A stretch of DNA of 43,095 bases from IMG/VR virus record IMGVR_UViG_3300024518_005059, positions 1 through 43,095 of that record; one strand, 5' to 3'. Positions 31,396 through 39,364 of this stretch are shown piece by piece. Origin of the DNA: a virus. Position numbers and translations under genes: made by a program. Numbering within the stretch: position 1 is the first letter of the stretch; each line of letters opens with the position of its first letter. The notes beneath the pieces are model-generated. The model was not told the origin of the DNA. It saw only the letters and a list, made by a program, of their open reading frames with translations, and did no database searches.

Positions 31396-32883
31396 TCACC
31401 CTCGGTACATGGTGTCTTCGACCTCTAGCTCCTTCTCGGCTTCTTCGTTTATCCTGCGTTCCTCATCAATTTCTTTTGAAAAATCAAACCCTTCGTCCAG
31501 CTCGCCTATTACGTCGTCCCCCTTCAATATGTTCCGGGCCTCATCAGAGCTCACCAGCCCAGTCTGGAATAGATCTCTGGCCATCTCGACCTTTTTGAGC
31601 GCAATATCTGTGCGCTCAGTGTCGCTAATGTCTAGGAGAGAGGGGAAGGTATAGTCAGGCAGACCCTCAAACCCCCCGGTCCGAGTCATTATCGCGTCGA
31701 TGAACTCGTAGGCAGGACGTAGTCTGTTCTCCTGCTGTGCCGCTACCTTTCCAGCATTTATAATTAGATCATTTTCTCCTGTTGCGTTTAGACCAACAGG
31801 GCTTTTCCCAAGGAAAATAGTGGCCGGAATATCAGCCGCCGCCGCTAGCTGGGCAGCATATCGGTCCAGTAGCTCAGGGAGCCCGGAAAAATTAACAGCT
31901 ACGCGCTCGTACTCGTCCTCCGCGTCCATGATCATTTGATTGTACACGGATTTCGTCATGTTTGTGTTGTCCGCGTACGTCTGTACTGACGCACCATCTG
32001 CCGGAGTGCTAATCCCAGGGCACGCGCCCACTGCCTCACGAAAACCTTGCATTTTGATCACGGGAATGGACGCCTCAGACATAAGCTGGGATGTCGCATG
32101 GGCCGCCTGGGCCTGCTGGTAGATAGGCTCCATCACAGGGATTAGCTCGGGAACTCCATAGTCAGCACTATATCCCGAGACCCACCCGTTCGAGCTCAGT
32201 GGGACCTGTCCGTCCATCCTCAAAACACGACTATGATGTATTTCAAAACCACCCCCAAACTTAGGGGAAACCTTGTATTTGATGGCTCTGCCATAGTTTG
32301 GATTCGTAAAATCGTAGGTCCTTTCTAGCACGAAGGTTGAAAATCGGTCGAAAACTAAAACATTCACAAGGTCCCCTTTTCGAAGGAGACGCAAATCAAG
32401 AGGCTCATCGAGAGGGGCCTCTTTCGTGATGAAGATTAAAAATGACGTCCCGTACAGTCGCCCCCCTTTCATAGTGTCGCCTAATTTTTCGTTACTCCCC
32501 CACTGCTTTAGCCATGATTCATATTTTTCAATTTCAAAATCATTCTCTGAATCAAATACTCTTGGGCGCATAAGGAGCTGATCTATTGGGAAATTTACGA
32601 ATTTTTTAGCCGCCCAACTCTCGTTTAACAGAGTCTGCCAAAATGTTACATTTTCAAGGATGGTGGGGGAAAAAGTGCTCCCCATATTTTTGTCAAAACC
32701 ACCCCCAGCCCCACTCATTGAATTTTTATATCCGCCTGAATTTATTCCAGCACCAAAAGATGTAGACGGCTGAGAGGAGTCTTTTTTTGTGGCCGGTGGT
32801 GAGGTGTTTTTTGATGGGTGCACTAAGGCGTCTTTTAGGATGGGTGCGCTCTTCTTTTTCAAAAAACCGAATGGATTCAGCAT
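31396..32883 (-). CDS. Portal protein (DUF1073)
   Basis: A 495-residue protein overlapping the end of terL by 7 bases. Hallmarks: WAAKKFVNFPIDQLLMRPR, WGSNEKLGDTMKGGRLYGTS, the GFREAVGACPG loop and FLGKSPVGLNATGENDLI near the end. A low-complexity Ser/Gly stretch sits at residues 30-65. It forms the dodecameric ring for DNA entry and exit. Confidence 0.9.
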   Translation of the reverse strand: MLNPFGFLKKKSAPILKDALVHPSKNTSPPATKKDSSQPSTSFGAGINSGGYKNSMSGAGGGFDKNMGSTFSPTILENVTFWQTLLNESWAAKKFVNFPIDQLLMRPRVFDSENDFEIEKYESWLKQWGSNEKLGDTMKGGRLYGTSFLIFITKEAPLDEPLDLRLLRKGDLVNVLVFDRFSTFVLERTYDFTNPNYGRAIKYKVSPKFGGGFEIHHSRVLRMDGQVPLSSNGWVSGYSADYGVPELIPVMEPIYQQAQAAHATSQLMSEASIPVIKMQGFREAVGACPGISTPADGASVQTYADNTNMTKSVYNQMIMDAEDEYERVAVNFSGLPELLDRYAAQLAAAADIPATIFLGKSPVGLNATGENDLIINAGKVAAQQENRLRPAYEFIDAIMTRTGGFEGLPDYTFPSLLDISDTERTDIALKKVEMARDLFQTGLVSSDEARNILKGDDVIGELDEGFDFSKEIDEERRINEEAEKELEVEDTMYRG

Positions 32884-34229
32884 CTTATCTTTAGTCCTCT
32901 GATGAGGTCCCTGGCGAATGACATCATTATGGCGTCAGCTAGGTTGGGACTCTGCGTGGAGCCTGGGGCTTTGTCGATGCGCAGGCGATTGGAATTATCG
33001 CGATCATACGTTATTTGGGCCAACTCCTGCAATGCAGCGTCAGGAACCGACTCATCAAAAAATAAGCATGACTCTAGCGGAACGCTGGTTTCTCCGCGCA
33101 GAGCAGCTAAGGTGCTGTTTAGTCTCAGCCTTAAGTTCCAAAATCCTTGGGCGTTTAACCTTGAAAAATATTGCTGGTTGGTAATGTTCGCGCAAAATAG
33201 GCGTTGGCCCCCTTGGACTTTGCCTCCAAAAAGGAACCCCTCCGGCACGAACGGCAGACGGTTGAATTTGTTCATTCTGAACAGCTCCGATTTAACGCTA
33301 GCCCCCACTCCCGTGGCGTCGTAGTAGACTCGCACGGCCTTTTGTTCGACGACCTCGGGAAAAATTGCCTCAACAATTTCATATCCATTTTTGCTGCCGA
33401 GCTCCCGTGCCTCAGTCACTAGGGCTCCTTTTCTTATGGCTACTGCGGGCTTATCTTTTCCGCCGTCGGCCACGTCGAGCCCGAAATAACAAAGAGAATT
33501 ACTGGGGTCGTAGTTTAATTTTTTATGCGCGCCAACACACTGTTTTAATTGCATATAAGGTAGTACAGTTTGCTCGCCGATTTCTTGGAATTCCCCTAGC
33601 CAGATGTGAGGGTACTCGGAGGGCATACGTAATTCGCAAATTTTTCGTTCTAATTCAAGGGCTTGCGGAAAGAATGGATTGTCATAATAGTTTACATGTC
33701 TAACTATCGCTTCGTCTTCGTATGTTTTAAAAAATTTCTGAATCGGATCAAATGAATTCCTGGGGTTCCAGGTCGCCCAAATCTCTGATCCGTTTTCCCT
33801 TATGGTGGGCGTCAGAAGCTTGAGGCTGCGCTCAGAAATTGACTCAGCCTGCTCGATCCATACGTATTTTATCCCCTCCATAGATAGGACCTGATCTATT
33901 GAGGAGCCGCTTAGTCCGTTGAACATAAATTCTGATTTTGTGCGACGACAGACTATTTTATCTACCTGAAAATCAAAAAAGGGCTGCAACATCAGCTTGT
34001 ACACGGCTTTTTTTATCGCCATGTAACTGGACTGCTTCATGGATTTCTGCACTTCGCGGCCGCAAAGTAATCTGCACTCCTCTCTGTAGGAGAACATAAC
34101 GAAAATTATTGCCACCGTGCTGGTTTTTGCGCTCCCTCTGCCGCCCTCTATCCCTTTGAATCTTTTGTGCGGGAAAAATTCTTCCGCGTATTCGGGCAGG
34201 TGAATCTCAACATTCTCACTAATCGTCAT
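32877..34229 (-). CDS. terL: Terminase large subunit
   Basis: A 450-residue protein. ATPase: Walker A GGRGSAKT (29-36), Walker B YVWIEQAES (122-130), coupling motif ATWNPRNSFDPI. RNase H-like nuclease: FGLDVADGGKD (Asp252, Asp255), YYDATGVGA and a late PNLADAIMMSF. It is of the PBSX-type group and normal length. GAGGGGGG precedes the ATG. A partial copy of its 5' end lies between it and terS. Confidence 0.93.
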   Translation of the reverse strand: MTISENVEIHLPEYAEEFFPHKRFKGIEGGRGSAKTSTVAIIFVMFSYREECRLLCGREVQKSMKQSSYMAIKKAVYKLMLQPFFDFQVDKIVCRRTKSEFMFNGLSGSSIDQVLSMEGIKYVWIEQAESISERSLKLLTPTIRENGSEIWATWNPRNSFDPIQKFFKTYEDEAIVRHVNYYDNPFFPQALELERKICELRMPSEYPHIWLGEFQEIGEQTVLPYMQLKQCVGAHKKLNYDPSNSLCYFGLDVADGGKDKPAVAIRKGALVTEARELGSKNGYEIVEAIFPEVVEQKAVRVYYDATGVGASVKSELFRMNKFNRLPFVPEGFLFGGKVQGGQRLFCANITNQQYFSRLNAQGFWNLRLRLNSTLAALRGETSVPLESCLFFDESVPDAALQELAQITYDRDNSNRLRIDKAPGSTQSPNLADAIMMSFARDLIRGLKIRC

Positions 34230-34404
34230 CTCGTTCCCCCCTCAAAATTTGGAGTATCCTCTTTTTTTCAGCTCGTAGCGTCGCCCAGTTTAAGGTCGGT
34301 TTGCTTCTGCACCTTCCTCCTCTCAGCCCTTTGAATCTTTTATTGGGTAATAAATGGGACGAATATTCGGGCGGTCGGACTTCTACATTCTCACTGATCG
34401 TCAT
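34219..34404 (-). pseudogene. Partial duplicate of the terL 5' end
   Basis: A 61-codon frame whose first 32 residues copy the terL start (TISENVEVRPPEY, KRFKGLRGGR) and then diverge before the Walker A. It ends in GERDDD, like the terS C-terminus (REPRDDDQ). The two ATGs are 175 bases apart, so a unit spanning the terS end and terL start appears tandemly duplicated and then decayed. It may still be translated. Confidence 0.75.
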
Positions 34405-34945
34405 CTCGTGGTTCTCGTGGTGGGACGAGTCCTTTCTTTTTTTCAGTTGGCACCATCACCCATTTCACAATGGCCGGTGCCCCATCTTCATTCGTTTCTA
34501 TTTTTAGCGTGTTCCCGTACACTCTCGGAGCGAGCTTGGAACAGAAAAATTTTACGGTTCGCGCTTCCAGGTCCATCGCGGCTATCTCAATTTTATCCAC
34601 AGATCCCTTCTGGGATCTTGCCCGCTCTGCCATCTTAAGGACACGCACTACTGTGTCCTCCATCAGCCAGTCGGCCAATACTAGCCTGGCATTATTAAAT
34701 CGCGTCTTGAACTCGTCATCAGCTATTATCCAGTCGTAGACTGTGTGGCGGCATGGCAAGGATTTATCGGTTTCGAGCGCGTCCCCCAAGCTCACGCCAT
34801 TTTTGAAAGCTTGAATTATTTTATCTTTAGCTTCTTTTTTCTTTTTTGCGGTCCAGTATTTTTGGTCTTTTTTTGACGCATCCATTGTTTTTTTGAATTT
34901 TTTACGGAGCGGCATCTCCTGTGCTCTATTGGTGACCGTCGGCAT
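34391..34945 (-). CDS. terS: Terminase small subunit
   Basis: A 184-residue protein with AGGAGG before the ATG. A helix-turn-helix is visible (ALETDKSLPCRHTVYDWI, about 59-76), followed by the DDEFKTRFNNARLVLADWLM segment common in Sf6/PBSX-type small subunits, and a C-terminal tail that probably touches terL. It binds packaging-site DNA. It immediately follows the HTH gene. Confidence 0.85.
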   Translation of the reverse strand: MPTVTNRAQEMPLRKKFKKTMDASKKDQKYWTAKKKKEAKDKIIQAFKNGVSLGDALETDKSLPCRHTVYDWIIADDEFKTRFNNARLVLADWLMEDTVVRVLKMAERARSQKGSVDKIEIAAMDLEARTVKFFCSKLAPRVYGNTLKIETNEDGAPAIVKWVMVPTEKKKGLVPPREPRDDDQ

Positions 34946-34946
34946 G

Positions 34947-35213
34947 CTACACCTCCTTAGAGGAGATGAGCTGCGTATATGTTTTGATTGGGTATATTCT
35001 TTGTGTTTTGCTTTTCAGATCCTTGATCTGTTCGCGGTCGTACAGAATTTCTTCTAACTTTCTTTGTGCGAGCACACTTATTTTCTTCCTCTTCCCGCTG
35101 CGGATATAAGATATGTAGGAGCGTGACACCCCCAGTGCTGAACTCAATGCTGCGTGGGATATTCCGTGCATCAGTATATGATTGACTAGCTCTTGTGGCG
35201 ACTCTTGCTTCAT
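34947..35213 (-). CDS. Small XRE-type HTH protein
   Basis: An 88-residue protein after GAGAGGAAA. Residues about 10-45 form an HTH (LMHGISHAALSSALGVSRSY, then ISYIRSGKRKK). It is the first gene behind the strong minus-strand promoter at 35292-35320. It may regulate the late or replication promoters, for example via the TGTGCA palindromes, or be a terminase accessory. No partner lysogeny genes are seen. Confidence 0.8.
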   Translation of the reverse strand: MKQESPQELVNHILMHGISHAALSSALGVSRSYISYIRSGKRKKISVLAQRKLEEILYDREQIKDLKSKTQRIYPIKTYTQLISSKEV

Positions 35214-35291
35214 TTTCCTCTCTCGCGTCTATGCCTCTGACCCGCCCAGGAGTGCGGGCCGAAGCACTGTTAAGGTCTCAAAACCGGGATC
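35214..35291 (-). promoter_or_regulatory. Late-operon 5' leader with a small hairpin
   Basis: The untranslated leader between the late promoter and the HTH gene. Read on the minus strand it holds a hairpin with CCCGC/GCGGG arms (35241-35258) and an 8-base loop, without a T-tract. No reading frame with a ribosome site is seen. Confidence 0.4.
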
Positions 35292-35320
35292 ATAGTATCA
35301 TTGCGCGCCCCCTGTGTCAA
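35292..35320 (-). promoter_or_regulatory. Strong sigma70-type late-operon promoter
   Basis: On the minus strand a perfect TTGACA (35315-35320), a 17-base spacer and TACTAT (35292-35297). It stands just behind the primase stop and reads into the HTH, terminase and structural genes. Confidence 0.85.
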
Positions 35321-35325
35321 CAAGG

Positions 35326-37386
35326 TCACATAATATGGACCGGGAAAGTGTTCCTCATTTCGTCCCACCGTCTTTTGATTTCTTTGTGGTCTAAACTCTT
35401 AGAATATACATAGCACACTCTCCCGTCGACCCTGACCTGCTGCGAAGAGTACCCTTTTTTACGCAGGGATCTCCCTAGATGATATGTGCTTTTTTGAGTT
35501 GGAAAATGATTGGGGAATTTCTCCCGAATATATTTCGGACACACAAAGTCGCTGAATCTACACAGAATTTCTTCTTCTAAAAAAATGTCAGTAGGATTAT
35601 GTGAGGCAAGCACCATCTGGTCTTTTGATTTTGTTGAGGGGGCGGCCGAATAGTCCAGATCTGAGACCTCCCTGTCGAGCAGATAGTCGTACAGAGCCTC
35701 ATACCCTCCTTTTTTCATCCACGAGGCAAGATCTCTGTATTTTCCTGGCGCAAGTGGCTTCCTGTGCGTAGAGAGCACTAGCATTCGAGGGTCATTGTCC
35801 GTCATAGCTACCGCGTCCAGATAGTTCGTGAACGCCAAATATACCGAGTTATTTTCGATCTGGAACTGATCGATGTATTTTTGATTGACCGTCAAAACTG
35901 GCTCCGTTATCTGCTGTTTCAGCACATTATAGAGGGCCATTTTTTTTGAGCCAGCATACAGCTCCTCGATGATCCCTAGGTGCGTGCGCGTCAGGTACCC
36001 ATTGTGTGTGCCTGTCACCAGAGATTCATTGAGCATGACAGTGTTTTTGGGACCGCAAATCTTACGCATGACCGCGCCGATAAATGAAGATTTTCCCACC
36101 TGATTCTCACTGCTGTGCACCAGGAGCATGTACCTAACTCTGATTCTCTGTGTGACCGCAGCCATCCAGTCTAGCGCATGCTCTGAATCGTCTCCCCAAA
36201 AATGACGCAGAAACCCCAAAAAGATCGAAACATCCCCTTTTTTCCTCGTGACGCCAGGATCAACCCAGCAATTCACGTAGAGGTCCCCTTTCTTGTTTAT
36301 GGTGGGACCATCCCCAGGAGAAAAAGTAAGGCCCGTCACAGTGCTTAAACTGCCGTCTATGAGCAGCTCTGTTATCTTGTACCCTTTCGTCTCTCTGGCT
36401 AGCGTCAAAAGTATGTCTGAGCGAGAATTCCAATATCCGAGTCTTCTGTTAAAAAATCTCCCGATCCCATCGACATACACCCAATCCTTGAATTTATCTT
36501 CCCATTTCGGTTTTTCTTTTTTTGGGGCTTTTTTAGGGGGTGACCGGGAAGGCTCAATTATATTTTTTTCTCGGCCCTCAAGCGCATCAATGTCTCCGCC
36601 AGCCTGCGCGTAAAAATACCTCAGTGACTTGTGCGTTCGCCCCCGCTCTCCCGAAACCCCTCTCCATTGGGCCGTAATTTGCCTCTCATGCTTTTCCTTA
36701 GGGTAATTGATGTCTGTACAGCACCAAGAGATAAAATCGCTTAAACGGCCTCCTGATCCCTTGTACGCAGCAAGCAGCGAAAACCACCTTTGGTACTCAC
36801 CAAAATCGGAGGCGTCCAAATACTTCAAAATCATAATGCACTGATCGGGCGTGAGCCCTTGATCTCGGGAGGTAAAAATTGGCTCATCAGGTATGGGAGC
36901 GGCTGGGGCTGCGGATGACCTGAAAAAAAAAGATGCAATCTCCGCAGGTAGAGGTGGGTGCGAATCGAAGATACTCCCGCGTACGTATTGGTGCCCCTGG
37001 TTGCGCTGAGAGGGTATCGTGATAGATCTCCCGACAGACAGCAGCTCAATCCCTGGTAGGTCTTGCGAGGTGGTTTTTAGGTTGGTCATTCCATGGGGGC
37101 GCGAGAAATAATAATGCGCCCCCAGTCCAGGGGTGCAAACGATACAGCGGCAAATTCTGAAATCTATAAATTTTTTTTCGGTGAGGACCCTGAAGGAATC
37201 ATCGCCTCCATTCCGCGGGTCCACGTCCATCGCTATCACATTCTCATCTAGCACCAGGGCTAATCCCTGGTGTATTTCTTCGTGTTTTTTCAGTTCTTCG
37301 GCCGTGTTCACTTTAATGGGTGGGTTCGTCGTCCATTCTTTCATCGTTGGAATTTTGGTTTTTAAATTTACTGGTACAAATCTCAT
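35326..37386 (-). CDS. Primase-polymerase / SF3 helicase fusion
   Basis: A 686-residue protein. The ATG at 37386 follows AGGAGA; the longer frame from 37428 is less well placed. Residues 1-160 form a prim-pol domain: catalytic DVD (Asp54, Asp56) in IAMDVDPRNGG, GLGAHYYF (88-94) and GIELLSVGRSITIPS. A linker domain (about 180-260) follows. The C-terminal part is a D5/SF3-type helicase with Walker A ENQVGKSS (427-434), Walker B GIIEEL (471-476) and the sensor FTNYLDAV. It would prime and unwind phage DNA; with no phage DNA polymerase visible, the host polymerase is presumably used. Confidence 0.88.
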   Translation of the reverse strand: MRFVPVNLKTKIPTMKEWTTNPPIKVNTAEELKKHEEIHQGLALVLDENVIAMDVDPRNGGDDSFRVLTEKKFIDFRICRCIVCTPGLGAHYYFSRPHGMTNLKTTSQDLPGIELLSVGRSITIPSQRNQGHQYVRGSIFDSHPPLPAEIASFFFRSSAAPAAPIPDEPIFTSRDQGLTPDQCIMILKYLDASDFGEYQRWFSLLAAYKGSGGRLSDFISWCCTDINYPKEKHERQITAQWRGVSGERGRTHKSLRYFYAQAGGDIDALEGREKNIIEPSRSPPKKAPKKEKPKWEDKFKDWVYVDGIGRFFNRRLGYWNSRSDILLTLARETKGYKITELLIDGSLSTVTGLTFSPGDGPTINKKGDLYVNCWVDPGVTRKKGDVSIFLGFLRHFWGDDSEHALDWMAAVTQRIRVRYMLLVHSSENQVGKSSFIGAVMRKICGPKNTVMLNESLVTGTHNGYLTRTHLGIIEELYAGSKKMALYNVLKQQITEPVLTVNQKYIDQFQIENNSVYLAFTNYLDAVAMTDNDPRMLVLSTHRKPLAPGKYRDLASWMKKGGYEALYDYLLDREVSDLDYSAAPSTKSKDQMVLASHNPTDIFLEEEILCRFSDFVCPKYIREKFPNHFPTQKSTYHLGRSLRKKGYSSQQVRVDGRVCYVYSKSLDHKEIKRRWDEMRNTFPVHIM

Positions 37387-37423
37387 TCTGATCTCCTGTA
37401 GGTTTGGGGTGGGTGGAGAAGTC

Positions 37424-37452
37424 ACCATACCTAGGGACGAGTGACCAGTCTA
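37424..37452 (-). promoter_or_regulatory. Possible promoter of the primase gene
   Basis: On the minus strand TAGACT, 17 bases, TATGGT, each 4 of 6 matches to consensus. GACTGGTCAC overlapping the -35 resembles the element shared by plus-strand promoters. Confidence 0.4.
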
Positions 37453-37851
37453 CGTGGAGACAGCAGCACACCTGTGTACGTACGTGCTTTTCTTTTTCCC
37501 TACCTCTCTATATTACACCCTATATTTCCCCTCTCTCCTCTCTACTATTCTATATACTTTAATATATAGAAAAAGTAGCGTACAGCGTACATATAAGGAG
37601 CTAACCTGTGATTCCAGTAGGGGTCATGCCCTGTACGCTGCTGTCAAAAAGTGGTGTACGTGTACGTGAATTTTGGGGTTTTTGGGCCTCGAAAAATGTT
37701 TGCTGTGCAAAAAATGCACAGGTGTGCAAAAATTGCACAGCAGATAATTGTGCAAAAAATGAACAGTTTTGGCCCAATCTGTACGCTAGTTTGAGGATTC
37801 AGCGTACGTGTACGCTGTAAAATACGCTGATTTTTGGAGCATCTTAAAAGC
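37453..37851. other. Origin-like repeat region between divergent replication operons
   Basis: About 400 bases without a convincing gene. It holds at least six copies of AGCGTAC or its complement (37577, 37584, 37633, 37781, 37801, 37810), including CAGCGTAC-GT-GTACGCTG at 37800-37817; three TGTGCA palindromes; a strand-biased pyrimidine tract (about 37488-37550); and an AT-rich piece (37550-37572). Iterons plus an AT-rich segment beside a primase-helicase gene are the usual makeup of a replication origin. Confidence 0.6.
37704..37765. repeat. Three TGTGCA-N5-TGCACA palindromes
   Basis: Sites at 37704-37720, 37723-37739 and 37749-37765 (the last with one mismatch, TGAACA). The first two start 19 bases apart, about two helical turns, so bound dimers would lie on one face. 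A fourth copy is at 30607-30623. Confidence 0.75.
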
Positions 37852-37881
37852 TTGCGCTGACTGAGATGCCTGTGTTATGAT
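37852..37881 (+). promoter_or_regulatory. Sigma70-type promoter for the plus-strand replication genes
   Basis: TTGCGC at 37852-37857, an 18-base spacer and TATGAT at 37876-37881. The first bases (TTGCGCTGACTGAG) resemble the 950-978 promoter (TTGCGCTAACTCAG). Confidence 0.65.
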
Positions 37882-37923
37882 TCTTTTTTCTAGTATTTTT
37901 TTCAAAAAAAAGGAGTCTTAAAA

Positions 37924-38652
37924 ATGCCTCTACGTCTACTTACCTCAGATACCGCGCTATGGTCGAAGTGCCTCCAATCTCAGATCCTACCCCGATGCTC
38001 CCGCGCCTATCGCGAGCGCATTAAAAAATATAGCTTTCGGGAGCACGATTTATTTTTTTCTCTATATGAGCGCCTGCTAGGAGAGGATCCTATGAGTCCT
38101 ATTCTGCCGTCGCCCCGTCACGTCCACGGTGAGGCCCTCACTATGCTGAACAGGATGAGGCTTAGCGTTTTGAGGAATTTCCCGCGCGATGGACATTACA
38201 AGTACCACTGTTACTATGGTTCGGATATTATCGTAAGCCAACTTCCCGCTGAAGTGGTCTACCTCAAGACATTCCTTGCGACCGACTCATCCCCTGAATA
38301 TAGATCGGGGGAAAAGTCAGCGCCTATATGGGTTGTACATTTTGATTTTTCAAAGGACCCATGTTTAAAGTCCAATAAAAACAAACTATACCTGCAGATT
38401 CTTTCCGTGTACTTGCATCGATACAGAAAAAACCAAACATTTCTCTTTGGGCACGTACGTGGAGCTATTATCTCTTCGGACGGGGGAATATTCAAACTGT
38501 CTAAAAAATCCTCGTCGGAAGAAAAAATCAACCAGAAAGCGACTAAATTGCTTTCTTTGGCAATTAACAGGGATTTTCAATTCCATCGAGGCAAACATTG
38601 TTCTCACTGCGTAACCTCTGACATCTGTCCAGTCTTCAAGGGTAACTCTTAG
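37924..38652 (+). CDS. Degenerate DUF2800/Cas4-like paralogue
   Basis: A 242-residue protein after AAAGGAG. Its start (LTSDTALWSKCLQSQIL) matches that of the DUF2800 protein at 39365 (FSPSSASIWQHCLQSQLL). A core piece IWVVHFDFSKD...KLYLQILSVYL aligns with IAVLDFKTGI...QLTIYLMGFL, and both end in a Cys cluster (here HCSHCVTSDICPVFK). In the place of the catalytic D-x-K (DFK) it reads DFS, so the nuclease lysine seems lost or shifted. The Cys cluster could still hold a metal or Fe-S centre. A non-catalytic or regulatory partner is inferred. Confidence 0.62.
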   Translation: MPLRLLTSDTALWSKCLQSQILPRCSRAYRERIKKYSFREHDLFFSLYERLLGEDPMSPILPSPRHVHGEALTMLNRMRLSVLRNFPRDGHYKYHCYYGSDIIVSQLPAEVVYLKTFLATDSSPEYRSGEKSAPIWVVHFDFSKDPCLKSNKNKLYLQILSVYLHRYRKNQTFLFGHVRGAIISSDGGIFKLSKKSSSEEKINQKATKLLSLAINRDFQFHRGKHCSHCVTSDICPVFKGNS

Positions 38653-38691
38653 TGTAGAAAATTTTACACCACTTTTAACAGGAGATTTAAA

Positions 38692-39342
38692 ATGCAAGAA
38701 GAGCAAAAAATTAATAACCTAATATTTGAACGTCTAGATAAATACATGCGCGTATGCTTGCCTAATGAGGCAAACTTTGGGTTTTTGGGGTCCGAGGTTT
38801 TGGCGAAAGAAGATAACCGGCTAAAAGACGCATGGGATCCTGTTCCCAACCGGAAGTATGAGTGTATGGCTAGATCGATGATCAACTGTTATGTGGCAAT
38901 ACGAGAGCACGGAAATACATTTTCTGCGCCACAATCTGTAGCAGTTGGTCAAACGGCAAAAAAAACACAAGATAATATTGAGTTTAATTTGCACAAGTTT
39001 TTGGAGCCATCTTTTTCTATGGCCGGCACCCAAGAGGCGGTGTGTGAATATAAGCCTATCTCCTTTTTGGGTTTAATGAATTTTTATCCAGACCTAGATT
39101 GGCGCGATATAAACGCACGGAAAAATGAAACGCGAGGGAAGGCTGATGCGTTACGTTTTGTTAAGTCACTGAAAGACGATTGTGAAATCAATATTAATCG
39201 CTCAAAAACGATCATGATAGCTAATATACTAGGGGACGGTACTTTTCTGACCCACGTCACAACAACAGCAGACATGCTGAAACATTCTGCGCTTATTTTG
39301 AACAATCTAAAAATAGTGCAAGATATAGAACATTTTGCTTAA
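38692..39342 (+). CDS. Hypothetical protein in the replication operon
   Basis: A 216-residue protein after AGGAGA, between the two DUF2800-like genes. It is of mixed composition with helical stretches (NNLIFERLDKYMRV, KADALRFVKSLKDDC) and no motif I recognise. Position suggests a role with recombination or single-strand DNA handling. Confidence 0.6.
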   Translation: MQEEQKINNLIFERLDKYMRVCLPNEANFGFLGSEVLAKEDNRLKDAWDPVPNRKYECMARSMINCYVAIREHGNTFSAPQSVAVGQTAKKTQDNIEFNLHKFLEPSFSMAGTQEAVCEYKPISFLGLMNFYPDLDWRDINARKNETRGKADALRFVKSLKDDCEININRSKTIMIANILGDGTFLTHVTTTADMLKHSALILNNLKIVQDIEHFA

Positions 39343-39364
39343 AAAACTAAAAAGGAACCTCAAA

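Noticed and set aside
37704-37765. CRISPR array
   Set aside because: The repeats are 17-base palindromes with 2-9 base gaps, not repeat-spacer units, and there are no cas genes beyond the Cas4-like fold of DUF2800.
37454-37820. Open frames in the gap between the divergent replication operons
   Set aside because: They lack ribosome sites, consist of pyrimidine-tract and iteron sequence read as protein, and overlap the repeats; treated as non-coding.
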